Positions 28,380-36,398 of a stretch of 64,000 bases of DNA are shown in pieces. The stretch covers positions 2,914,001 to 2,978,000 of the forward strand of contig NZ_CP083740.1 in assembly GCF_020150455.1 (NCBI RefSeq), in the 5' to 3' direction. The notes under the pieces are model-generated. The model was not told the DNA's origin and ran no database searches. It saw only the letters and a program-made list of their open reading frames with translations. The translations under genes were made by a program, and so were the position numbers. This DNA is from Bremerella sp. TYQ1. Lineage in GTDB: Bacteria > Planctomycetota > Planctomycetia > Pirellulales > Pirellulaceae. Position 1 is the stretch's first letter. The number at the start of each line of letters is the position of its first letter.

Positions 28380-28829
28380 ATGACTCGGTATCTGTTACTT
28401 CTCGGACTGTTTTTGGGGCTCCCTTCGTTAGGTTGCTACTCCGGAAGTCCCAGTACGATTCCAGGTCGCTCTCCAACGATTCCAGTTCAAGGAGTCATCA
28501 CCCTTGATAACGAACCTGTCGCCAACGCGACGGTTATGTTCTTCTGCAAAAAACTGCGAATTACGTCGTATGGCAAGACGAATGAAAACGGTGAATTCTC
28601 GCTGACGACCTATGATCCCGAAGATGGTGCTCCAGAAGGTCGCTACGTCGTAACGGTTAAGAAAAGCGAGCAAACGATCACAAAACCTAGTGAGCATCCT
28701 ACGTTACCTCCGCAGTCCGAGACCGTTCAGCTGTTGCCGGCGGAGTATGGCGACTTGGAATCGACCTCTCTTCGCGCGACCGTCATTACGGGGGGAAATA
28801 ACTCCTTCCCGTTCAATCTTACTCGCTAG
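28380..28829 (+). CDS. Transthyretin-like (carboxypeptidase-regulatory-like) lipoprotein
   Basis: 149 residues with a lipoprotein signal (lipobox LPSLGC, about C19). A single beta-sandwich domain begins VQGVITLDNEPVANATVMF and continues NENGEFSLTTYDPEDGAPEGRY. This is the small lipoprotein type commonly found directly after DUF1559 genes in planctomycetes. It is encoded 2 bases after the DUF1559 stop. Function is unknown; it is probably anchored in a membrane facing the periplasm. Confidence 0.88.
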   Translation: MTRYLLLLGLFLGLPSLGCYSGSPSTIPGRSPTIPVQGVITLDNEPVANATVMFFCKKLRITSYGKTNENGEFSLTTYDPEDGAPEGRYVVTVKKSEQTITKPSEHPTLPPQSETVQLLPAEYGDLESTSLRATVITGGNNSFPFNLTR

Positions 28830-28935
28830 CCCCCTCTTTGGGGTGCGTCATTATCGTTGTACGTTTCGCGCATATTTCGCGTAGAATTGCCGTAGATTCA
28901 GGCAACTTCTATCGATACGAGGCGGAGTAAATCAG

Positions 28936-29127
28936 ATGGGCCCTATTCGAGGTCTTTGGCGAGATACTTGGTGGCTGTGGTGTGTTTTTCTGGTCGCCAT
29001 TCTGAGCGTTGCTTACGTGGTGACTCCCTTTTTTGTCATTCTGATTCCTATCTTCCTCGTCGTCTTTGTCTACTTCAGCTTCGTTCGCTACGACGATCAA
29101 GGACGCAACAAAGGGGACCTCGTTTGA
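28936..29127 (+). CDS. Small two-helix membrane protein (63 aa)
   Basis: 63 residues. An aromatic-rich start (RDTWWLWCVF) leads into two hydrophobic helices (about 11-29 and 30-48), then a polar tail YDDQGRNKGDLV. A GGAG ribosome site lies 10 bases before ATG, supporting translation. The family is not recognised. It stands between the lipoprotein and the beta-helix gene on the same strand. Confidence 0.72.
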   Translation: MGPIRGLWRDTWWLWCVFLVAILSVAYVVTPFFVILIPIFLVVFVYFSFVRYDDQGRNKGDLV

Positions 29128-29286
29128 GGCTGCTCGATTCTCCCTTGAAGATCTAAAAAGCCGGCACGCAGCTGGTCTGCTGCGTTCGTAGCATGCCAGC
29201 AGGCAGCATGTTAGACTTGTCTAGTAGTCACCCTGCCCCATCCTGCGATTGTTGTCCTGACAGTCCGCGCTGCCCACCTTCGAACT

Positions 29287-30624
29287 ATGACACCCAGAAT
29301 CACTCTGCTTGCGGTCTCGATTTGTGTTGCTCTTTTCGCCGCTTCCACGACTTCTGCCGCGGAATACTTTGTGGCGACCGACGGACTCGACACAAATTCC
29401 GGAACCATCGATGCCCCTTTCGCTTCGATCCAACATGCGGAAACGGTCGTTGTCCCTGGCGATACGGTCTTCATCCGCGGCGGCACGTATCGCATGCAAG
29501 AGTCCGACATCGCGCGCAAGCGTCGGATCTGGGCCTATGTCATTCATCTCCGTAAAAGTGGCGAAGAAGGTAAGCCAATTCGATACGTCGCGTACCAGGA
29601 CGAACGCCCTATCTTTGACTTCTCGGCGGTCAAGCCCGACGGCCATCGCGTGCATGCGTTTGAAGTCGAAGGATCCTGGCTCCATTTGCGAGGCTTGGAA
29701 GTGGTCGGCGTTCAAGTCACGATGACAGGGCACACGCAGTCGATCTGCTTTTCCAGCAATGGAAGCCACAACCTATTTGAACAGCTCAGTATGCATCATG
29801 GTCATGCCATCGGTATCTATACCGTTCGCGGCTCTGACAATCTGTTTCTGAACTGCGACGCCTACGAAAACCACGATCCGGTTTCTCAAGGGGGACGTGG
29901 TGGAAATGTCGATGGCTTTGGCTGTCATCCAACGCGCGGAGCTAAGAACAACGTCTTCCGCGGATGTCGTGCGTGGTTTAACGCTGACGATGGATTCGAC
30001 TGCATCAGCGCGAACGAAGCAGTTCGCTTTGAAAACTGCTGGGCTTTCTGGAATGGATTTTCTCCGGGGTTTGAAAAACGGGCCGATGGCAACGGTTTCA
30101 AAGCGGGAGGCTACGGCATTTCGCCTAACCCGCGCGTTCCCCAAGAGATTCCACGGCATGTCATTCAAAACTGCGTAGCAGTCGCCAATAAGGCGAGCGG
30201 ATTTTATGCGAATCATCACCCCGGAGGCTGCGACTGGCTGAACAACACAGCCTATCGCAATCCGAAGAACTTCAACATGCTTAATCGCTCGACAGACTTC
30301 TCCAAAGACGTCCCAGGTTTCGGGCATGTGCTGAAGAACAATCTCGCGTTCGGCAGTTCGCGTGCGCTGATCGAAATCGATCTCGATCGATGCGAACTGG
30401 AAGCCAATACGTTTCCCGACAACTTGCATGTCGACGAAAAAGACTTTGTGCAACTAAAAGACCACTCGCAGCTTACCGCCCCTCGACAAGCCGATGGCAG
30501 TTTGCCGGAGATCACTTTCCTTCACCTCGCTCGGCAAAGTAAACTGATCGACGCTGGCGTTGATGTTGGACTGCCGTTCGAGGGAGATGCCCCTGACATC
30601 GGTGCTTTTGAAACCTCGCCGTAG
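29287..30624 (+). CDS. Secreted right-handed parallel beta-helix protein (PL9 pectate-lyase-like)
   Basis: 445 residues with a signal peptide (about 1-24, STTSAAEYFV). The start of the mature protein (YFVATDGLDTNSGTIDAPFASIQHA) is the standard opening of secreted beta-helix polysaccharide lyases. Repeated short turns follow, with Asn ladders (NLFLNCDAYENHDP, NVFRGCRAWFNADDGFDC, NCWAFWNGF). The layout resembles polysaccharide-lyase family 9 (Pel9A) proteins, suggesting binding or cleavage of an acidic polysaccharide; catalytic residues were not assigned. It lies 38 bases before the oxidoreductase gene, probably in one operon. Confidence 0.82.
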   Translation: MTPRITLLAVSICVALFAASTTSAAEYFVATDGLDTNSGTIDAPFASIQHAETVVVPGDTVFIRGGTYRMQESDIARKRRIWAYVIHLRKSGEEGKPIRYVAYQDERPIFDFSAVKPDGHRVHAFEVEGSWLHLRGLEVVGVQVTMTGHTQSICFSSNGSHNLFEQLSMHHGHAIGIYTVRGSDNLFLNCDAYENHDPVSQGGRGGNVDGFGCHPTRGAKNNVFRGCRAWFNADDGFDCISANEAVRFENCWAFWNGFSPGFEKRADGNGFKAGGYGISPNPRVPQEIPRHVIQNCVAVANKASGFYANHHPGGCDWLNNTAYRNPKNFNMLNRSTDFSKDVPGFGHVLKNNLAFGSSRALIEIDLDRCELEANTFPDNLHVDEKDFVQLKDHSQLTAPRQADGSLPEITFLHLARQSKLIDAGVDVGLPFEGDAPDIGAFETSP

Positions 30625-30662
30625 CTCCTCTTCCCTTTTCCTATCCAGACTGAGTTCCGCCC

Positions 30663-31850
30663 ATGCAACGCCGCACGTTTCTCGCTGCCACCTCGGCGGC
30701 AATGCTGTTTCCTCTTGGTGCCCATGCGGCGAATCCTTCGATGCGTGTTGCTGTCATCGGGCACACCGGGCGAGGGAACTACGGCCATGGTCTGGATACC
30801 ATGTGGCAAAAGATCGACGACGCCCAAATCGTTGCCCTAGCCGATGCTGATCCGCGTGGACTTTCGCTCGCCACGAAACGACTCGGCTTGGCCCATGGCT
30901 TCGACGACTACCGCAAGATGCTCCCCGAAGTGCGTCCAGACATCGTCGCCGTTTGCCCTCGGCATGCCGATCAACATCACGACATGATCCTTGCTGCAAT
31001 TCATGCTGGTGCGAAAGGGATCTACTGCGAAAAGCCATTCGTTCGCACACCAGCAGAAGCAGACGCCATCCTTGCCGCAGCGGAAAAGCAAGGAACGAAG
31101 ATCGCCGTTGCTCATCGCAATCGGTACCACCCTGCCCTTGCCCACATCGATGCGTTAATCGAATCAGAGAAGCTTGGCAAAATCCTTGAGCTGCGTGGCA
31201 AAGGAAAAGGAGATCGTCGCGGCGGCGGAGAAGATCTCTGGGTCCTGGGTTCGCATGTTTTAAACTTGTTCTGCTACTTCGGTGGCGGCAAGCCCAAAAG
31301 TTGCTCGGCAATGATGCTTCAGGATGGTCGTCTGGTCACTGCCGGCGATGTTCATGACGGTGCCGAAGGACTCGGGCCGCTGGCCGGAAACGAAGTCCAC
31401 GCACGTTATTTGATGGACAACGGCCTAGTCGCCTATTACGAGTCGATTGCGAACGATGGCACCAATGGAAGTGGGTATTGCTTCGAGATCATCGGCAGCC
31501 AGGGAACGGTGACCTGGCATATCGATCGCGATCCGGTAGCTCACTTTACTCCCGGCAATCCGTTCGATCCTACTCTGGCCCCACGACAATGGATACCGAT
31601 TACCTCGGCCGGCGTCGGAAAGCCAGAGACCGACAAACCGTTGATTCAAAGCGTCCACAACCATGTTCGTGCCGGGAATGATTTAATAGCCGCTATGGCA
31701 GAAGATCGGGCCCCTGTATGCGACATTCACGAAGGGGCCGCAACCGTTGAAATGATTTGTGGTGTCTTCGACTCGCACCGACAAGGTGGCAAATCGGTTT
31801 CGTTCCCGCTTGTCGAACGAAGCAATGCTTTGTCAAAAATGAAGTCTTAA
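30663..31850 (+). CDS. Tat-targeted Gfo/Idh/MocA family oxidoreductase
   Basis: 395 residues. An RR-containing signal (MQRRTFLAATSAAML) precedes a Rossmann domain (MRVAVIGHTGRGNYGHG, about 27-43) and the conserved EKPF motif (about 121-124). The C-terminal substrate domain ends DIHEGAATVEMICGVFDSHRQGGKSVSFPL, a standard family ending. Members are NAD(P)-dependent sugar or inositol dehydrogenases or sugar-modifying enzymes; Tat-secreted members are common in planctomycetes. Co-location with the beta-helix protein suggests work on sugars released from a polysaccharide. Its stop overlaps the convergent gene's stop in a TTAA palindrome. Confidence 0.9.
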   Translation: MQRRTFLAATSAAMLFPLGAHAANPSMRVAVIGHTGRGNYGHGLDTMWQKIDDAQIVALADADPRGLSLATKRLGLAHGFDDYRKMLPEVRPDIVAVCPRHADQHHDMILAAIHAGAKGIYCEKPFVRTPAEADAILAAAEKQGTKIAVAHRNRYHPALAHIDALIESEKLGKILELRGKGKGDRRGGGEDLWVLGSHVLNLFCYFGGGKPKSCSAMMLQDGRLVTAGDVHDGAEGLGPLAGNEVHARYLMDNGLVAYYESIANDGTNGSGYCFEIIGSQGTVTWHIDRDPVAHFTPGNPFDPTLAPRQWIPITSAGVGKPETDKPLIQSVHNHVRAGNDLIAAMAEDRAPVCDIHEGAATVEMICGVFDSHRQGGKSVSFPLVERSNALSKMKS

Positions 31851-32983
31851 GTCACCAGCCGCTTCTGGCATCGTTCGCCAAACCCTGGCAACAGCGGGTC
31901 GCAAGCTGCTCGGGCAGCCAATACCTGGGTATGGACACCCCAAGGACTGAAGTGGGTGAAGGTGATGGCCCGTTGAATCGAGTTAGCAAATCGTAACTTG
32001 TAGTCTTGCGTGCCGGGTCCAAAATTGACCTGGCGATCTCCGCGGTAGTGGCTGTCCTCGATCACTTCGGCAAGCAAAATGGTGCCGAGACTTTTCGCTT
32101 CGCACGATGCGTCGTAACCGCTTCGCAAGCAGTAAACGTTGCCGCGACAATAATAGTTGTACAGAAACGCGACCGGCTGATCGTTTAGATAGAGCAAGTT
32201 CATGTCGACCATGCCTTTTTCCGCTGCGGCTTCATGCAGTTCTCGCAAGATCGGTCGGACTCGTGGACTACAGAACGAAGCACCAATGTCCGAGTCAGCC
32301 TGCCAGCTTTTCTCGGCGACGTCGTGCGACTGCTGAAACAAGACCCAGCGTGGATCGATTTTGTCTTCGGTCACGTCGGTGCGATAGCGGACGTAACGCA
32401 GGCTGCCATGCTGTGCGGCTCGCTCCTTTTCACGCTTCATGCTGCGTCGCCAATTCTTTGACTTCTCTTTCGTGTAAGCTTCCCACGACGAAGCCATCTG
32501 CACGACGGGCACTTCCATGCGGGGTCGACGATAGAACTTGATGCTTTGCTGCTGGAGCAGATCGGCCTGATCGGGAAAGAATTCGCTTTGCTCGCACAAG
32601 TAGCGAAAGTCGATCACATCCCAATCACGCGGCTGATGGCGAATGTAGTACATCGCTTCGCGGAAGATCGACACGGGATCTTTACCGATCGGTCCATAGA
32701 ACGTTCCCCAATCGTCCAGCGGGAACGAAAGCACTCGCAAGTACCCTAAGCGAAAACGCTCGCTTCGAACCGTAAAAGGGACGATCCCAACAAGTTCGTC
32801 CCCTTCGCATACCAGCAGCAACCGCAGCTTTTGCTCTCGCTTGAAATGCCGCAGCGTAATGCGGAGCCAATCGAGGGTTTGAAAGAATGTCGCCCCTGGC
32901 GTTTGTTGGTGCAGCTTTTCCCAATCGCCTGCGAGTGCCTCGAGTTGTGCGGGATCGTTGATCTCTCGAACGTAACGTCTCAT
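31847..32983 (-). CDS. CelD/BcsL-type GNAT acetyltransferase
   Basis: 378 residues, cytoplasmic, with no signal. The N-terminal part (LEALAGDWEKLHQQTPGATFFQTLDWLRITLRHF) and the central part (SWEAYTKEKSKNWRRSMKREKERAAQHG) are typical of the BioF2-like/CelD acetyltransferase family linked to exopolysaccharide modification. A later stretch (NLLYLNDQPVAFLYNYYCRGNVYCLRSGYD) fits the second GNAT half. The acyl acceptor is unknown; polysaccharide or lipid acetylation is the usual inference. Confidence 0.84.
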   Translation of the reverse strand: MRRYVREINDPAQLEALAGDWEKLHQQTPGATFFQTLDWLRITLRHFKREQKLRLLLVCEGDELVGIVPFTVRSERFRLGYLRVLSFPLDDWGTFYGPIGKDPVSIFREAMYYIRHQPRDWDVIDFRYLCEQSEFFPDQADLLQQQSIKFYRRPRMEVPVVQMASSWEAYTKEKSKNWRRSMKREKERAAQHGSLRYVRYRTDVTEDKIDPRWVLFQQSHDVAEKSWQADSDIGASFCSPRVRPILRELHEAAAEKGMVDMNLLYLNDQPVAFLYNYYCRGNVYCLRSGYDASCEAKSLGTILLAEVIEDSHYRGDRQVNFGPGTQDYKLRFANSIQRAITFTHFSPWGVHTQVLAARAACDPLLPGFGERCQKRLVT

Positions 32984-33110
32984 TGCCTACCCCATGAAAA
33001 TTGAAATCGAATGATCCAATGTCCAAGGGAAATTGCAGTAGGTATGCCAATGCCGTCGTGAAAACGTTTCGACTTTCTCCAAACCCGCAATTTAAAGAGA
33101 CTTACGTCCG

Positions 33111-33127
33111 TTGCGGTTGAACCGCAA
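33111..33127. repeat. Perfect 7-bp inverted repeat (possible operator)
   Basis: TTGCGGT - TGA - ACCGCAA is a perfect dyad about 130 bases upstream of the acetyltransferase start. A further copy of the half-site core CCGCAATT occurs about 37 bases to its left (near 33085). It could be a regulator-binding site; this is a pattern observation only. Confidence 0.35.
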
Positions 33128-33139
33128 TTGCTTCCAACG

Positions 33140-33178
33140 TTGATGCCATTTGGCAACATGGTTGTGTTTCGGCATCAA
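33140..33178. repeat. Spaced 8-bp inverted repeat
   Basis: TTGATGCC (33140-33147) and GGCATCAA (33171-33178) are exact reverse complements separated by 23 bases. There is no T-run, so a terminator role is unlikely. It may be an operator or RNA stem. Confidence 0.3.
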
Positions 33179-33299
33179 TCGCTCCTAAAAGTGGGGCCGG
33201 ACAATCAGAACAGCCGTAACGACCGACATGCCTTCTTGCATCTTTCGCGCAAGCAAAGGAACGCTGGTCGGGTCCTTCGACGGCCGAAAGGCCAAGAAC

Positions 33300-33330
33300 G
33301 AGAAAAAGCTGCGCATGAAGCGCAGCTTTA
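33300..33330 (-). terminator. Intrinsic terminator of the three-sulfatase operon
   Basis: Perfect 10-bp stem (AAAGCTGCGC at 33305-33314 with GCGCAGCTTT at 33320-33329) around a 5-base loop. Read leftward it is followed by TTTTTCTC. It lies 42 bases past the stop of the last sulfatase gene. Confidence 0.85.
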
Positions 33331-33371
33331 GGAGGTTCGCGTTGCGAAATGGCAACGTCCGAAAGGGCCCG

Positions 33372-34877
33372 TTATTTGGCCTGATCCCATAGCGTAAAGG
33401 GATCGTCCAGGCGTTTCATTTCCGAGTACAGCAACGCCTCGAGTTCCTTTCGCTTCGCCGCGTACTGCGGGTCGTCTGCGAGATTGGTTTGATGCTTGTC
33501 AGGAGAGACGCCTGTCACGGCTTGAACTTCCTTGGAGTGATGCTGCGGGAGATACTCGTGCGGATTCTCGGCCAGATTAAAGAGCTGCGTTTCCTGAATG
33601 CCTGCTTTGGGTACGTCGTACTTGATGAGTTTCCAATCCCCTTGCTTAACGCTCCGCATGCCCGGCTTCTCGCCACCACAGTAAACGCCGTATAGGACGT
33701 CGCGGATCTTCTCTTGCTCGCCCATGAGAACCGGCTTGAAGCTCGTTCCTTCATTCGTTTTTGGTGCCGACACTCCGGTCAAGTCGCACATGGTGGCCAG
33801 GACATCCAAGAGATAGATGTTGCCTGAGGCACGCGAGCCAGGCTTAATGCCGGGCCCTTTGACGATGAACGGAACACGCCAGGTATGTTCATAAAGGTTT
33901 TGTTTGCCTTGCAAGCCATGTCGCCCGATCGGCATTCCGTGATCGGATGTGTAGAAGATGTAGGTATTGTCGAGTTCGCCCATCGCTTCCAACTTGTCGA
34001 GCACGCGACCGATTTGAATATCGATGTTCTCGTTGCAGGCAAACTCTCGACCGAGTTCGTTACGAATCGTTGCTTCATCGCGATTGGTCCACACACCACT
34101 GACGGCCACTTCGTCACGAACATTCAAGTGCCCATTTTCAAAGGGATGCTTCGGCAACCAATTCGGCGGCATTTGCGGCTGCTTTTCGTTCGGCTTCGGC
34201 AGCGTCGTCTTCTTGGTGTGATTGATCGCACCATACTTCTCGAGCAAATCCGGAGTGCCGTCTCGCGTATCGTGAGGATGCGAAAATCCGAAGTAGATCA
34301 AAAAGGGATCGGCGTCTTCCGACTTTTCGCGTTCGTTCAGGTAAGTAAGCACTTGCTCGGCATGCCATGCACTGCCGCTCTCTTCGGTGCCGCCACGCTT
34401 TGTTGCGTCATGAACGACGGTGAACTGCTTGTTGGCAGCATCGTAGCTGTTGCCCTTCTTGCAAGTTCGCATTGTGTCGTAGCCGGCTCCATTAAAGACG
34501 GCTCCCATCGTGTACTTCTCGAGATTCGGCGGCACCAACTGGTTATCGGACTCGTTTGGATTTCGCTTTCGATTCATACGACTTGGAATGTGCCACACGG
34601 TTCGGCCACTCATCACCATGTGACGCGACGGAGTACAAACGGCTCCGGACCACGAACCCATGTGATACGCCGCGTCGAAGACCATCCCTTCGGATGCCAA
34701 GCGATCGATCACTGGCGAATCGAGTTTCGATTCAGGGTTATAAAACTTGAAGTCGAACGGCGATTGGTCGTCCGTAATAATGAACAAGATGTTCGGTCGT
34801 TCCGCGGCGAAAACCGGATTCATGCTGCCACACACGACGAGCGTCGCGGCGCACAACCAAGTCAGAATACGAGACAT
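33372..34877 (-). CDS. Secreted sulfatase (S1 family), third gene of operon
   Basis: 501 residues with a signal peptide (about 1-24, NPVFAAERP). The metal-binding start is NILFIITDDQSP; the formylglycine signature is CTPSRHMVMSGR with C81 as the residue to be converted. The metal-binding DHG region (FYTSDHGMPIGRHGLQGK) follows. C81 is modified to formylglycine by FGE, and the enzyme removes sulfate esters in the periplasm or outside the cell. It lies 39 bases after the second sulfatase and is closed by the terminator at 33300-33330. The substrate is unknown; sulfated algal polysaccharide is the typical planctomycete target. Confidence 0.93.
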   Translation of the reverse strand: MSRILTWLCAATLVVCGSMNPVFAAERPNILFIITDDQSPFDFKFYNPESKLDSPVIDRLASEGMVFDAAYHMGSWSGAVCTPSRHMVMSGRTVWHIPSRMNRKRNPNESDNQLVPPNLEKYTMGAVFNGAGYDTMRTCKKGNSYDAANKQFTVVHDATKRGGTEESGSAWHAEQVLTYLNEREKSEDADPFLIYFGFSHPHDTRDGTPDLLEKYGAINHTKKTTLPKPNEKQPQMPPNWLPKHPFENGHLNVRDEVAVSGVWTNRDEATIRNELGREFACNENIDIQIGRVLDKLEAMGELDNTYIFYTSDHGMPIGRHGLQGKQNLYEHTWRVPFIVKGPGIKPGSRASGNIYLLDVLATMCDLTGVSAPKTNEGTSFKPVLMGEQEKIRDVLYGVYCGGEKPGMRSVKQGDWKLIKYDVPKAGIQETQLFNLAENPHEYLPQHHSKEVQAVTGVSPDKHQTNLADDPQYAAKRKELEALLYSEMKRLDDPFTLWDQAK

Positions 34878-34916
34878 GAAATTGCCTTTATTGCATGGGG
34901 AGGGGTAAGAGGAGAG

Positions 34917-36380
34917 TTAGTTCTTTTCGCTTTTCCAAAGATCAATATCGCGGATGTCGTTCTCTGCGTCAGGCCCATCGGTACTCCGCCCACGACGAAC
35001 ATCGTGGCGAAGCTGTTGGAGTAACTTTTCTGCGATGCTCGAATCCATGTCGTAGCGGTTTTCCTGTTCGCCGATGTCTTCGATCATGTGGTACAGCTGA
35101 GCTTTCGGAGCACTTTTGCCGGCCTGTTTTTCATTAGGAGAGCTCCAACCACCCGAGCCTCGCGCAAGCGCCAATTTCCACGGTCCTTGGCGATATCCAA
35201 AGTGCCCACTGATTGAATGATGCACGATTCCTGCTCGTGTCGACTGGATCGTTTCACCCCTCAGCGCCGGCAGAAAGCTAACGCTGTCTTCGCAAGAGCC
35301 CGCGGGAACTTCCGCATCGACCAACTCAATAGCGGTTGCAAAAAGATCGGTCAAACAGATGGTTTGATCGCTGGTGGAGCCAGGCTCAACGGTTCCCTGC
35401 CAACGAACAATAAACGGGACACGATGACCACCGTCCCAGATGTCTGCTTTCGATCCCCGCAAGTCGGCGCTGACGCGATGCCCCTGTTTGGCAAGCTTGC
35501 CAATTCCTGCCGCTTTGCTGCAGCCGTTGTCGCTGGAGAAAATCACAAGCGTGTTGTCCGCCAGATTATTCCGCTCGAGAGCTCGGCAAATCTCGCCCAA
35601 CGCATGGTCCGTCTCCATGACGAAGTCGCCGTAATCCCCCAGGCCGCTTTTGCCCTGCCAAGCCTTGGTCGGCAAGATCGGCGTGTGAGGCGATCCCAGC
35701 GGCACATAGAGAAAGAATGGCTTTTCGCTCTCAGCATGCTGATCAATGTATTCAACCGACTTTCGCGTCAGCCGTGGCAGCATGTTAATAGGGGCATCGT
35801 GGGCGATAACCGTGTCGTTTTCGATCACCGTTTGCATGTCACGCGCGTGGTGGAATCCGTGGTAGTAATCAAACCCTCGCGAAATCGGCCCATCCGGAAT
35901 TTTCGTCCCGACCGGTGGCGACTTGTAGTCTTTCGCCGAATAGGCCTCGCCAGACTTTGGATCGCAATACTGAAAGTTCAGATGCCATTTCCCGATGATC
36001 GCTGTCTCGTATCCCTGATGCCGAAGAAAGCTGGCAACCGTCGGGCGAGATTCATCAATCAAGCATGGTGCGAATCCGGTGACGACACCACGCTGCAGTG
36101 TCGTTCTCCAACTGTATCGTCCCGTCAACAAACCGTACCGCGTCGGCGTGCAAACCGACGAACCAGAATGCGCATCGGTGAACGTCATTCCTTCTTCCGC
36201 CAAGCGGTCGGCATGTGGCGTCGGTATCTTGCCATGCTCGGGGTTCAAACAGTGGACATCGCCAAACCCAAGATCGTCACAAAGGACGAACACGATATTC
36301 GGCTTCTCAGCAGCAGAAACGATCTCTCCGTTGAAAAGACCGAAGCATATTACGACGCCGACAAAACCGAGGCGAATCAT
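34917..36380 (-). CDS. Secreted arylsulfatase-type sulfatase, second gene of operon
   Basis: 487 residues with a signal peptide (about 1-23, GEIVSAAEKP). NIVFVLCDDLGFGD is the metal-binding start. The modification motif is CTPTRYGLLTGRY with C77; Thr replaces the more common Ser and is tolerated. IIGKWHLN and FSSDNGCSKAAG complete the active site, and the DNG form resembles the A-type sulfatases. It is flanked by sulfatase genes at 18 and 39 bases on the same strand. The three differ clearly in sequence, so they probably attack different sulfate positions. Confidence 0.93.
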   Translation of the reverse strand: MIRLGFVGVVICFGLFNGEIVSAAEKPNIVFVLCDDLGFGDVHCLNPEHGKIPTPHADRLAEEGMTFTDAHSGSSVCTPTRYGLLTGRYSWRTTLQRGVVTGFAPCLIDESRPTVASFLRHQGYETAIIGKWHLNFQYCDPKSGEAYSAKDYKSPPVGTKIPDGPISRGFDYYHGFHHARDMQTVIENDTVIAHDAPINMLPRLTRKSVEYIDQHAESEKPFFLYVPLGSPHTPILPTKAWQGKSGLGDYGDFVMETDHALGEICRALERNNLADNTLVIFSSDNGCSKAAGIGKLAKQGHRVSADLRGSKADIWDGGHRVPFIVRWQGTVEPGSTSDQTICLTDLFATAIELVDAEVPAGSCEDSVSFLPALRGETIQSTRAGIVHHSISGHFGYRQGPWKLALARGSGGWSSPNEKQAGKSAPKAQLYHMIEDIGEQENRYDMDSSIAEKLLQQLRHDVRRGRSTDGPDAENDIRDIDLWKSEKN

Positions 36381-36398
36381 GTCTGCCTACTCCCACAC

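Larger units (their letters stand above)
32984..33371. other. Intergenic region with several inverted repeats
   Basis: 388 bases between the acetyltransferase start (minus) and the end of the sulfatase operon (minus). It should hold the acetyltransferase promoter. It contains a perfect inverted repeat at 33111-33127, a spaced one at 33140-33178 and the sulfatase terminator at 33300-33330, listed separately. No convincing ORF or RNA gene. Confidence 0.5.

Noticed and set aside
33057..33073. AAACGTTT palindrome resembling a LacI-type operator
   Set aside because: An 8-bp palindrome is too short to separate from chance and the neighbouring regulator is not of LacI DNA-binding type.
33885..35024. 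379-codon plus-strand ORF
   Set aside because: Antisense to two sulfatase genes with intact active-site motifs on the other strand.
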